Assembly (NCBI RefSeq): GCF_002878395.1
Contig: NW_025855829.1
Coordinates: forward strand, 387,120 to 451,119
DNA: 64,000 nt
Direction of reading: 5' to 3'
Origin: Capsicum annuum
Taxonomy: Eukaryota; Streptophyta; Magnoliopsida; Solanales; Solanaceae
This document shows, one piece after another, positions 32,601-43,368 of this stretch. Below the pieces are notes generated by a model. The model was not told the DNA's origin and did not search any database. It was given only the letters and a program-made list of their open reading frames with translations. The stretch's first letter is position 1, and each line of letters begins with the position of its first letter. Made by a program: the position numbers and the translations under genes.

Positions 32601-32962
32601 TGGAGTAAAATGGGCATAACTCCTTGCTCCAATATTACTTTTTGATGAAATTAGTATTGTTAGAAAGATAATTAAAAGATATTTTATTTGATATATAGTA
32701 GTTCCTCTAATTCGATATGTACAAGGAGTTATGGTCAATTGAAGTTGACCCAAGTTTTGACGCTCACTAAAACTTGAATTGTAGGAAAGCTTTTAACTCG
32801 TCCTTGAGTTAGGGGATATCTATGATCTTAATTCATGCTCAAATAGATTCCCACACTACATAATTGATTAAAAAACGTTATTACATAGGATTTGAGGCTT
32901 TTGGAACATCTACGCATATGAATGATGAATTTCCATTCTAGTCCAAAATGTGGGGTATTACA

Positions 32963-33600
32963 TTATCTCCTCCTTGGAATCATTTATCCTCGAATGTCTC
33001 TTGATAAGTTACGAGTACTGATCAAATGAACTTACTTAAGGGATGTGAATATCTAGAACAAGACTATGCAACTAGAACCACGGACATATAGAGTTATCGC
33101 ACTAGGACTCCATATCTGATGCATGGAATGCTCGACTGAATCTACTCATAGCTGAATTCTCATTATACTCATGCATATCTAATGCATGGACTCATAACTG
33201 GGCTGATCTCAAGAATTCATAACTGATCACACACTGACAAGCTGAACTCATTTCTACTAAATGCGTATATCTAATGCATGAATGTCTGGCTAAGATGACT
33301 TTCAAAAGCACTACTTGACAATGCAATAACGACTGATGCTAACTTTATAAAGAAAATATGAACATGCATCAGGATGAGTCTAATGGCATGAAACATCATA
33401 ATACTTTGGGGTATCTTCCCTTTGGGACTCTATGTCCCTCTAAACACACTTTGCTGAAATACTGGGGCGGTGCGCGGGGTACCTACAGACTGGGTCATGA
33501 TTGACCGATCAAGAGCTGAAACTCATGCATGACTCATGCTAACATATAAGCTTAAAATGGGAGAAAAAGATCTATCAGTGCTGTCATAAAGATGAAGGGC
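32963..33600 (-). other. Element D polypurine tract and 3' untranslated segment
   Basis: Next to the 3' LTR the minus strand reads ccaaggaggagataa (32963-32977), the polypurine tract. The following 600 bp have no ORF and contain about three spaced copies of catatctaatgcatgga (33113, 33174 and 33264). The junction where pol would have been lies near 33590, after the start of protease. Confidence 0.7.
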
Positions 33601-34723
33601 TCATAATATACCCGGGTCTATTTTAGGGAATCCCTCCCAATTAAGGCGAGCCTGAAGCGCATAGAGTCTACCCCTTTGAGTCAACACTCTACATTATTGT
33701 CTTCTATGGCCTGGCTCACCACACCCAAAGCATACATCACTACTGGCTCTACACACACCTTGGTGGCGCCTGCCATACTCTCCACAACGCGGATGGGTAC
33801 AAACACCACAAGCACTACTCTGGGCATTGGAGCTTAGCGCTCCTTAGATCTGACACCCCCAAACATAGGTGCGAGTACACTAGCTGAAGATGGAGATGGA
33901 ACTAAAAATATCCAACCATACTGAGAACTACTACACCTTGAGACCCTAACTGCGAGAAACCACGACTACCTATCTTGGCTCTCTTACTCACTCTCTCACT
34001 CTCCTTCATCTTATCTACCTCAATCTGCTGTGCATGCATCAATTAGCCTAGAAAGGTCCATATCTCTATTGATCATAGCAGTTCTACACTCTTTCAACAC
34101 ATAACTTGACACCCCAGACAAAAACTTACTCATACTCACTCTAGGTTCAGCTACCAAGTCGGGAGTATACTTAGCTAATTGGTTAAACTTAAGAGAATAC
34201 TCTTTCATAGTTATGGAACCTTGCCTTAGGTTCATGAACTCTTCTACCTTAGATTCTATCATCTCTAGCGGGAAAAACCTATCTAGAAAGGTATTCTGAA
34301 ACTCTGCCAAGTCACGGAAGCTGCATTCTCTCCTCTACTCTTCTCCCACATCACTACCCAATCATGAGCAATATCTTTCAGCCTATAAGATGCTAATTCA
34401 ACACTCTCCTCCTCAAAAACATGTATAATCTGGGTGATCTTCTTCACCTCCTCTAGATAAAGCTGCGAATCCTCACCTACTACTGACCCAAAGAATTTTG
34501 GTGGGTTTATTTTCATAAAATTCCTAACCCTGGTAGCAGCGGAATTCTCATCTTGCTGAGGTGGGGTTGCAGCCTGACGATTTCCCTGAACATTAGTCAC
34601 AGCTTGGGCTAGCGCCTGAAAAGCTGCCCAAAACTCTGCATGTGACACACTCTTATTCTCAAGATCTACTGGCTGAGGGTGCTGATCATCAACCCCACAA
34701 ACAAAATCTCTGCGAGGAGGCAT
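33600..34723 (-). pseudogene. Element D gag with protease start, broken
   Basis: Gag starts at the ATG at 34723 (MPPRRDFVCGVDDQHPQPVD), 206 bp from the primer site, and is open for 146 codons through INPPKFFGSVVGEDSQLYLE and VELASYRLKDIAHDWVVMWE. A frameshift near 34300 moves the capsid to another frame (FQNTFLDRFFPLEM, MNLRQGSITMKEYSLKFNQL, YVLKECRTAM). A basic linker (KRAKIGSRGFSQLGSQG near 33970) and a degraded zinc-knuckle region follow, then LYALQARLNWEGFPKIDPGI near 33640, the entry to protease. Overall close to the gag of element A. Confidence 0.85.
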
Positions 34724-34928
34724 ACTCTATTATTAGAAGAAAGAAGTGGATTAGACTGAGAACCAACTTGAGCTCATGCTCACTTACATGAAATGATCAT
34801 TGAAATAAGAGGTTGCTCCTAAGATCATCCTGTAGCCTCTTGTACATAAATGTGGTGCGCTACACACTCATGCACAAGACTCTACTAGATGCGGCTTTTT
34901 AGACTCCCTAGGACACTTTTGAACCTTA

Positions 34929-34941
34929 GGCTCTAATACCA
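34929..34941 (-). other. Element D primer binding site (tRNA-iMet)
   Basis: The minus strand reads tggtattagagcc, one base off the initiator-Met complement, 4 bp from the LTR end. The leader to the gag ATG (34724-34928) is closely similar to that of element A. Confidence 0.85.
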
Positions 34942-34945
34942 AGTT

Positions 34946-37900
34946 TGTAATTCCTCGAGATTCCATCCCGAGATGTCACATGGTGTTTATGACCCCGAAA
35001 GACCACAAGCTAAACCTTTACTGATATCTGTACCTATACACTGCATAAAATCTAAAATAAATATGGAAACTAGCCTCAAGGTTTAATAATCTATGAATAC
35101 TTATAATACAGAAAACTGAATACTAATACATCCGTCTAAAGAGCCTCTAAACTGTCTGAACTGGGGAGTTGATGGGACAAGTCCCTAAATAACTCTGTCA
35201 ACTAAAAATAAACAAAGTCTGAAGCAATAATAGTAAACTGAGATTCATTCTTGAAAGAAGAGGGCTCACTGCTACTGCTGCTGACTGGGACTGAACTGCT
35301 GAGGATACTCTAGATTTTGTGCCTCTGAACCTATGTGTCAAATAAAACACCATAGCACAAATGCGTTAGTACAAGAATGTACCAAGTATGTAGACGAGGT
35401 AGGCTAATGCAAGGGCTTATGCATGCACAATATCTAAACTGAATAATCATGAAGATGTCGCATGAGAACAAATATATGAATGCATAGATCATGAACACAA
35501 TCATCACAACTCTAGACACTGAAACTCGAATACCACTTTACTGCAGACTGAACTCATTACTGACACTGAGATACTAAATTGCTGACTCATCTGATACTAA
35601 TAACTGAAAGTCTGGATGTACTTACATCAAGGACTGAATTCTGAGCTTTACTACTTTTGACTGATAGGATTAGAGATCAACTTTTCTAACAGATTATTTT
35701 GGAAGTGATTATCAAAGATAAGAAGTATGATTATATCTGAATCTAACAACAAGAATACTCAATAGAAATCTGATACTGTGATCAAGCCTGTCTGGCGGTA
35801 TACCTCTGAATATGATATTAAATAACTGTATATGAGACCAAGCCTATCTGATGGGATGGTCCATGAATTAATGGAACTACCTGAGTTCCTCATAAAGATA
35901 GATAACTGTATCTGACAGTTCTAATTTTTGAGCATGATACTGAAACTGAGATTGAATTTGAAACTGAAATTATAACTGTAGAAAGTAGCTACTTAACCGA
36001 CATGCCCCAATCTTTTATAGGTGGGGTCAACGCTGTAACCCCAGTTGGAAGGGTGTCAATACCATGCCACGGGTAAAGACCTCTCTCTGGTCAATCCTCT
36101 CACGGATGACCCCTAGCAAAAAGTCAACCTAAGGCAATATAATAGTCAAATACTCTCTCTCTCTAGAGGTGATAGCCTTTCCTAATGGTGACTCCTGTAT
36201 CCTGTGCTGGCTATGCAGTACTGGAGGTCAGGGATTGCTACTAATGACTCTGGCCTCTCTCACTGATGGGAAGAGCCGCCATCCCTTCCCTCGCTCGGTG
36301 CTAGTTTCTACTCCCAACAAAAAGACTCTAAACTGAATTCTCAACTAAACATAACTGAACTGAAATATTATACTGATCATGTTTCTCAAAAGATCTGACG
36401 GAGTTACGCTGAAATCACTTAGTCCTGTATCTGACGGAAATGGTATTGAATCATGGTATCTGACTGACAATACAAAGCTTGATAGATTACTCAAATCGCT
36501 TCTGAGATTAGAATTGAATCACTTGAATACTATTAGATCTGGAGCTGATTACAGGACTGAGGTTAGATTACTAGCAATATAGAGATTACATAGATAACTA
36601 AGACTACTGATCTTTCTTAAGTTCTTCCCTTGTCTGAGGATACAGAGTTCTATAGTTCACTGAGTTTTGAGAATCATGGATCGACTAAAATTATTAAGAA
36701 ACTAAAACAGGCTCTAGAAAACAATTCTATTATCGGGTATAAATACCGCCAGGAGTCGATAGCATAAAAGTAAAGCATAATGATTCTTGACTAGTCATCA
36801 CCACAATCATTCATTCATCATCACAAGCATTTGTTCATCATCACAAGCATTCATTCATCATCACAATCATTAAAGCATCTTCACAATCATTAAAGCATCT
36901 CTTCAAGTAATTAGGAATCATGTCATATGTTTATTCCCACAATCATTAAGATATCACCTCAAGCATTTAAGGATCACAAACGTCTATTCATCATCACAGT
37001 TGCCAAGGGGTTACTTTAAGCATCTTGGAATCATAATCATATAATAACATAGGGGAAACATGCTACTAGATCGTACTTTATTCAACCAAGTTTTACCTCA
37101 ACTATTTCATACCTATATCAGTCTTGACATGTGTTTGGATATCACATGGCTTGGGGAAACTTCATACTATCATTTCATAACTTACTTGCTAACCACTTAG
37201 CATGTATTAAAAACTTAGCATATATCAAGAGCACATAATTGGGGAATTTACTACTCTCACATATCCACTTGTTCACTAAGGTCCTTCAGTAAAACACTAG
37301 ACATGCATGGGTTCACACTTATTTGGGGATTTCCTACTACCATGGAATAATTCATTTACTTGGGCATTTTATCAAACACTAGGCATGCATAAACTAACTC
37401 TCAATTTGGGGTTTCCTATTCAACATACTATAATGGCTCTTATGCTTCACCTAAGCTCTTTATCAAACCTATAGGGGACATGCTTCGCTTATTCAACTAT
37501 TTCTACACCCAAAAGTCATGAACACATCACATAGAAAGCAACATAAGGAAGATTCATCACAAATATCACATGGATTCCACCTACTAGGGTCAGAACTCAT
37601 GAATCTTGTAAACAAACATGAATCAAAACTCAACAACGCATGTAACATCAATTTCAACTCATACAAATCATGGAATCTCACAAAAATAAAATCTTCATAT
37701 TTTAAAAAGGGTTCTTGAGCTTCTTGGATGAAAGGGACCCAAGAATCAACATCTACATACTTTAATCTTTGAAATTGGATGAATTTTAATGCTTGAGACT
37801 CTATCCACACTTGTAATAAATGATTCTCGAAGCCCACACTATGAGGAACTTGATTCTTGAAGAAATCTTGAAGAATTTATGGATGATTTTTGGAAGATTA

Positions 37901-38682
37901 GGGTTCTTGAATAAAACCATAGATATTTTCTCTTAAGGGAATTGGAAGAGTAAATGATGAAATTAGGGTTCGGATGGGGTTCCTCATATTTATAGAGACC
38001 TCCAAAAGATGGAAAAAGACCAAAATACCCTTGCAAAAACGTCCTTAAATTTCTGAAAAAAAATAGCTAACAACATCCATGACAAGCCGTCAAGTTGGTG
38101 ATTAGTCATCACGAAATATCATCACAAAAGGGTGAAATTCTGATTTTCTGGTTAAGGTTGACGACAATTGGTGATAGGCCGTCACAGGTGTGATGACTTA
38201 TCAAAAAATATCATCACTGGGGGTAGAAATCTTTCTAGGGATGACGACATTGGTGATAGGTCGTCTCGCTCGTGACAGCTTATCACGAATGTCTTCACTC
38301 AGTTTCCCAGCCTGATATACTGGAGTAAAATGGGCATAACTCCTTGCTCTAATATCAGTTTATGATGAAATTGGTATCGTTGGAAAGATAATTTAAAGAG
38401 ATTTCATTTGATATATAGTAGATCCTCTAATTTTATATATACAAGTAGTTATGGTCGATTAAAGTTGACTTAAGTTTTGACGCTCATTCAAACTAGAATA
38501 ATCGAAAAGCTTTCAACTCGTGCTTGAGTTAGGGGACCTCTAAGATCTTAATTCATGCTCGAATAGATTCCCACACTAAATAATTGATTAACACACTAAA
38601 TTAGATAGGATTCGAGGCTTTTAGAACATCTACACATATGAATGACGGATTTCCATTCTAGTCCAAAATGTGGGGTATTACA
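34946..38682 (-). mobile_element. Element D 5' LTR
   Basis: The LTR of 3737 bp runs from tgtaattcctcgag to ggggtattaca. It has the same internal landmarks as the 3' copy: the ttcatcatcac repeats (36796-36900), a TATA box (37986-37994, minus-strand CTATAAATA) and the U3 dyad block (38065-38310). The two LTRs are still very alike, fitting D as the youngest insertion of this branch. No supported gene. Confidence 0.85.
38065..38310 (-). repeat. U3 dyad-repeat block of element D 5' LTR
   Basis: This is the same block as in the 3' LTR: gacaattggtgataggccgtcac, tgacgacattggtgataggtcgtc and gtgacagcttatcac follow each other. It begins about 70 bp upstream of the TATA box on the minus strand. Small base differences from 32335-32600 do not change the unit order. 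Confidence 0.65.
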
Positions 38683-39249
38683 CAAATCAACATAACTTAA
38701 GAATGTCTAATCATTCTATTAATGTTAACATTCTAAACCAACATACCCAAGTTCATAGTCATCCACAAAGACTCTACAAATCCGATGTCTATAATATGTC
38801 GGGACATGTCCCTAACAGTAGCTAAAAAACAAGTCTATGACATAAGATAAAGACCCTGAAATGTATACCTCCCGAAGTGTGGTAGCTTACCACTTCAAAG
38901 TTTACACGTGACCACTCGAACACTTGGTCACTGTGCAGGAAGAGAAGAAGAATCTCCGGCCCCTATGTCGTATGAGGACACAACATTCAAAAATAATTAG
39001 CAGTTAGAGCACTAACATGTAACTCAAGGGTAAGGATAAAATAGATCCATTATTCAAAACCAAGTCAAACAATCAAAAGCAACCACATACGTATACATAG
39101 GCCTATACATAGATATATAGATACATCAAGTGTCGAGAAAGGGAACAAGGCCTTAGCATGCATTTTGAAACACCCAATAATAAACCATAAAGTGGATAAC
39201 TCTAACCTCCCACTCACGTAGGTTAGGGAGTTTGACCTTCCCAGTTATA

Positions 39250-39419
39250 TTAAGCAAGAGGACTCTAACCTCAAGCCATTTTACTAAGCAAATGGACTCT
39301 AACCACAAGTCATCTTATTAAGCAAGTGGACTCTAATCACAAGCCGTTTTATTAGACAAGTGGACTCTAACCACAAGCCAACTTATTAAGAAAGTGGACT
39401 CTAACCACAAGTCATCATG
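39250..39419 (-). repeat. Five 34-bp tandem repeats in solo LTR C2
   Basis: Five units of exactly 34 bp start at 39250, 39284, 39318, 39352 and 39386. The core gtggactctaaccac has a 4-bp stem (gtgg/ccac) and a 7-nt loop. In the element's own direction it reads gtggttagagtccac, close to the ggttcgagtcc core in element H. Units differ at a few positions each. Confidence 0.9.
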
Positions 39420-40397
39420 TCCATAACTAGTTGATATTGGGACTCTAACTATGCATTCACATCCACTCAGTTCAACATTTAAGGACTCTATAACCAACTT
39501 AGCCAATTCAACCCATCAAGGCTACAATTCAACACCATACATGACCATAGGGTATTTATGAACCATTTATCAATACCAATGCCTTAGTTTCAACCACCAT
39601 TCAAGTCAAATTATGGTCATTAAGACCTTTACCAAACCATTCATTCTTCATTAGTATTCTTACATCAAGCTTTAGTTCAAACACAATTCAATTTCATGTT
39701 TAGGGACTCAAATCCCTTTTAACCAATCAAACCACCAAGGCTACCAATTAACTCATTATATGTCTAACAAGTCCTTTACAAATTCATTTACCAATCGTTC
39801 TTACTCACTAAGCCATTGTCTTAGTTCAAAACACTATTAACATGTAACTAGTTATTTCTCTTAGACATTTTCACAAACACCTTGAGGGAATACCTTTACC
39901 ATGACCAAAACCAAAGTGAAAACTATCAATATTAGGGTTACTCATGATCAATTTGTTGAACCACAATCAACAAGCACCCACATATGCAAACCTTCACAAA
40001 AAATATGTATAAACACAAGTTTAAACAAGAGTACACAATACTCATCACTATGCATCAAAAACCTCAACACTTGTTTCAAAAAAACTACCATTCAAGAATA
40101 AAAATCAATGTTTAAAACACATGATATTTTAGAAATAACAATAAGGGAAGAGTCACATTCCTTATACAAGATATTTCACGGAAAGAACTTGATCCTTTAG
40201 CCTCTAGATGAATACCTGTTGAAACCCTAGCCTCCAATCTTGTTGAAGAAGGTTTTGAGAGGATTCTGGAATGTTTTGATATTGTCCAAGTGAATAATGA
40301 AGGGCCAAACAATGTTTTGAGACGTAGGTCATAAAGGTTTAGGGGTGGGAAATGTCTAAAATTTCCTCAGCTAAAAAGTTAAAAATTAAACCTAGGA

Positions 40398-40770
40398 GGG
40401 TACGACTAACCTCCCCTAAACTGTACCCTAGTGTACAAGTGGTACCCTTACTTGTACCCTAAACTTTCCCTTGAACCCCCATACCAATCAACATACGATC
40501 ATATAATTCCAAGTCATACCCTAAGGTACAATAAGTACCCTACAACTCGTACCCTAGGTAGAATGTACTAAGTCAAGCTCAAGACATTATACAACTTGTC
40601 AGCTTATGACTAGTACCTAAACATATGACTAGGGAGAGGTAAAACCATCCTTGGATAGAATGTTATCAACCTAAATTGATCATCATACGAGAGGGTGGGT
40701 ACTAGAACGTACCCTAGCATATGAGAGGTATGGTCAAACCGTACCCTACCTAGAATCTCAAACTTAGGAT
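40398..40770 (-). repeat. U3 dyad-repeat block of solo LTR C2
   Basis: The word gtaccctag/ctagggtac and variants (gtacaagtggtaccc, cgtaccctaggtag, catatgagaggtatgg) recur on both strands about every 30-50 bp. A hairpin with 8-bp arms and a 9-nt loop lies at 40433-40457 (gtacaagt ... acttgtac). The F LTRs have related words at 52751-53030 and 60120-60450. Confidence 0.65.
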
Positions 40771-40807
40771 ATTCTTTAAGGGTTCAAAGCCAAGGTGTAT
40801 CAATACA

Positions 40808-41837
40808 GCCAACCAAAGACAGGTTAGTAGATAAATGCTAGCAAGTACTCACGATAGGTATAAAATAATTCCAACCTTTAAAACCAAGTAAGCAACCACA
40901 TGCATATACAACCATGCATATATATAATCTATGCCGAGAAAGAAACCGGATCTAGCTTAACCATTTCAGAACCACCCATGGGTTATATGGGTCCAATGTA
41001 ACCCCCTAAATGGGTCATGTTGGGTGTAGCCGCACAAATCGAAGATACCATAGGAGTAGGAGATTCTCGAGTACCCTTCGTACTCTATGATACATATGTA
41101 CAAGTGTACTTAGGGGATTCCCGTGTACTTCATAAGTATAATATATGGTCGCCATGGCCAATCCTCATGTCAGCAAAAATGAGTTTCCAGTGTCCGTCCA
41201 TTAGACACATACCTTCACGATTAACTATCACACCCTAACATTATTTTCCAATAAAAACCATTACTATACAACCAAACCACCAATTCAATTTATTATTAAC
41301 CAAGGCTATAAGTAGTGGTATCATCATACTGACTATATCTTACAAGCAATGTCCTTAGCCATCCTTTCTAAAAAGAAGAGATTCTCATGTACCCATAGAT
41401 TACATTGTTAAGTTGACTTGGGGGAATCCAATGTAACCCATAAGTGATCATTATTTTGGTTTCTTGGGGGAATTCCCTTGTACCCCTCAAGGCTCTCAAT
41501 TAGACCAACCGTAACCACCAAGACCTTAACATTTAACCATTCCAAACCATTTAAACTATTTAGGTTTCCATTACCAAATTATACCATGCATAGTTCAATG
41601 AAAGTCCAACAATTTAACTACAAACATTCTCATAGGCATTTTATCAAACATGTTGGGGTCATAGTATTTCCAAAGCCAAAACCAAGTACCAATTAACCAT
41701 TCCCATGCAACCAAATATTCAAACCACCATAATAATATGAAAACCATAAGTAAAAAATATGGGAAAATCATAATCAACCATTGTAACCAAAACCCCCGAC
41801 ATATATTTGAAAACCTAAACTATACAACATTTATGCC
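40808..41837 (-). mobile_element. Element F 3' LTR, piece 2
   Basis: The match to the 5' LTR resumes exactly after the ataca duplication and runs in parallel with 58766-59820 (gccgagaaagaaaccgg, gaaccacccatggg, ggggattcccgtgtac, ccaaggctataagtagtgg). It ends atgcc at 41833-41837, where Athila E begins. It contains four to five spaced units of the ggggattcccntgtacccc type. Short open frames are not conserved in the 5' LTR. Confidence 0.8.
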
Positions 41838-43355
41838 TGACGAGTCACTGGTGTATGTATAGTTTTAACATGCCTCTTATCAAATAATAGCATAGAAAGA
41901 TGTCGAACCCAAAGATATTGGTTTATCTATTCTATAGACGTCTCTTGTTTTAATTACTATTTGAGAAAATTAGAAAGAGTTGAATGGTGAATTAACTAAT
42001 TAATAACCTATAAGAAGAGAACGTTTCTTTTTTTTTTTTTTGGTTTTTTGTTTTATCCTTTTTATATATATATTAAAAGGTGTTGGGATCCTAACTTCAT
42101 CGATATTTCTATAATAAGAAAATTATTTATTCCTAATTTATATTTCTCATAATTGTATAAATACCTCTCACGATTATATTTATGTATAATTACTAAAATT
42201 GAGAAATTAAATGGCCTTTCAGTTATGCAAATTGATTGTCAAGATAGTAATGTTAAAGAACTAGAAATATGTACTTGAACTAACACATGCTCATTTTTTA
42301 GTAAGTCCCTTTCAGTTACCTTACTTGTTATGACTAATTATTACACTATTCTCCCCTTTCAGTTACAAATAAATGTAGAATTAATTATAACATAAAATAT
42401 ATAGATGTCATTAAATAAATATTAACACTCTAGCAATACTCCAATTAATGGTATTACTTCTTCTGCGTCTCTCAATTACGGAATTAGTAATATGTAAAAT
42501 TGTAGTACAAAGTAGATAGATTAACATGCTAAATAACATCTATATGAATAACGAATAGAAATTAAGTAGAAAGCTTTAGCTCAGGCATGTAAAATTTTGG
42601 AATAATGTTTACTATTATATATAAATATCAAGATTCATCATTCTCGCAATACAATAGAAAATTACTCCATTCTAAAATTGGTACGATGAATGAAATTCTT
42701 CTTCTCCATTTTATAAGAAAATAGACGAAAATATTAAGTTGAATAATTTTGCTATATAATTAAAAGAAGGAACTAGAAGTATTCCATATAAAATAATTAA
42801 AATATTATAAGACGTGTTGTATTCTTCCCCCCAAATTCCTCTCCAAAATGAATGAAAGTCTTCTAGTTTATAGATGAAGGTATGTCTCTCTCCGCCAAAC
42901 AAAATGAATTGTTATCATTTGTAGAAAGTTTGGTTTAAGCAAATCTGCACCCTCCAATCAACTTTCTTCTTTTCCTTACCTTTTCTTTTGTTTTGTTTTA
43001 ATTGGTGGGCCCATTATATTTTTTATTATTTTTCTCAACGGCTCTTTCTTATTTTCTTTCTCTCTTTTGTTTTCCTTTCCTTTTTTAGCTTGTAGGTCCC
43101 ATGTAAATAAAAAATTGTGTAACTTTATTTTGCATATTTGCAACAACTTTTTGTTCCTTTACTTTGCACTTCTTAGATATCTTCTTTTGTGTTGATCTTT
43201 TCTTTTAAATCAGTACTTGTATTTGTTTTGCTACATATCTTCTTAGTTGATGTTTTCTTGTTAAATTATGATATTTTATGAAAAAAAAGAAAAAGAAATA
43301 TTAATATTAAAATTAGATAATAACTAAATTTATATATGTCTTTTTTCTCTTATCA
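41838..43355 (-). mobile_element. Element E 3' LTR
   Basis: On the minus strand it starts tgataagag (43355) next to the polypurine tract and ends gactcgtca (41838), 1518 bp in all. It is T/A-rich, with a poly-T run at 42028-42041 and a T-rich U3 (42960-43260) in which a ttagatatcttctt / tacatatcttctta stretch recurs about 75 bp apart. Unlike the other LTRs of the window it shows no dyad-repeat block. No ORF supported. The partner LTR has been deleted. Confidence 0.75.
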
Positions 43356-43368
43356 AATTCCCCCATAC
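43356..43368 (-). other. Element E polypurine tract
   Basis: The minus strand reads gtatgggggaatt directly before the LTR start tgataag. Athila elements typically have a tggggg-type tract here. Confidence 0.8.

Larger units (their letters stand above)
29241..32962 (-). mobile_element. Element D 3' LTR
   Basis: The LTR runs from tataatgcctcgag (TG decayed to TA) to ggggtattaca. It matches 34946-38682 closely throughout. It holds a (CT)n run near 30452, about five copies of an approximately 20-bp ttcatcatcacaa repeat (31094-31200), a TATA box at 32281-32290 (minus-strand CTATAAATAT) and a U3 dyad block (32335-32600). No ORF is supported; the frames at 29594-29800 and 31813-32013 recur in the other LTR only as DNA copies. 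Confidence 0.85.
29241..38682 (-). mobile_element. Element D, long-LTR chromovirus with only gag inside
   Basis: Two LTRs of about 3.7 kb (29241-32962 and 34946-38682) enclose only 1983 bp. The 5-bp target copies are ctaat (29236-29240) and caaat (38683-38687). The interior has a primer site, gag with the start of protease, and a polypurine tract, but no RT, RNase H or integrase. It is either an internally deleted element or a non-autonomous gag-only type (TR-GAG-like). D is the innermost layer of the stack. Confidence 0.85.
29101..40802 (-). mobile_element. Solo LTR C2, itself split by element D
   Basis: Pieces 29101-29240 and 38683-40802 together make an LTR of about 2.26 kb, from tgacatgaacc to ccaaggtgtatca. 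It is flanked by a perfect 5-bp duplication, ataca, at 29096-29100 and 40803-40807. No internal domain of its own is present, so it is a solo LTR left by recombination between two LTRs. Its ends are related to those of F (ccaaggt...). It contains five exact-length 34-bp repeats (39250-39419) and a U3 dyad block (40398-40770). Confidence 0.8.
38683..40802 (-). mobile_element. Solo LTR C2, main piece
   Basis: This is the continuation of C2 after element D. It shares landmarks with the F LTR (tcgggacatgtcc, gtgcaggaag, then gagaaagggaacaaggcc) but differs strongly in the middle, where the 34-bp repeats lie. 39420-40390 is AT-rich with many ccaa/accatt words and no supported ORF. It ends ccaaggtgtatca at 40802. 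Confidence 0.75.

Noticed and set aside
37493..37837. A 114-codon minus-strand frame in the D 5' LTR
   Set aside because: The other D LTR (31790-32130) does not hold the same open frame although the DNA is nearly identical, so the frame is not under selection.
39250..39419. A CRISPR-like array from the 34-bp repeats
   Set aside because: The units are contiguous with no spacers and lie inside a plant solo LTR.
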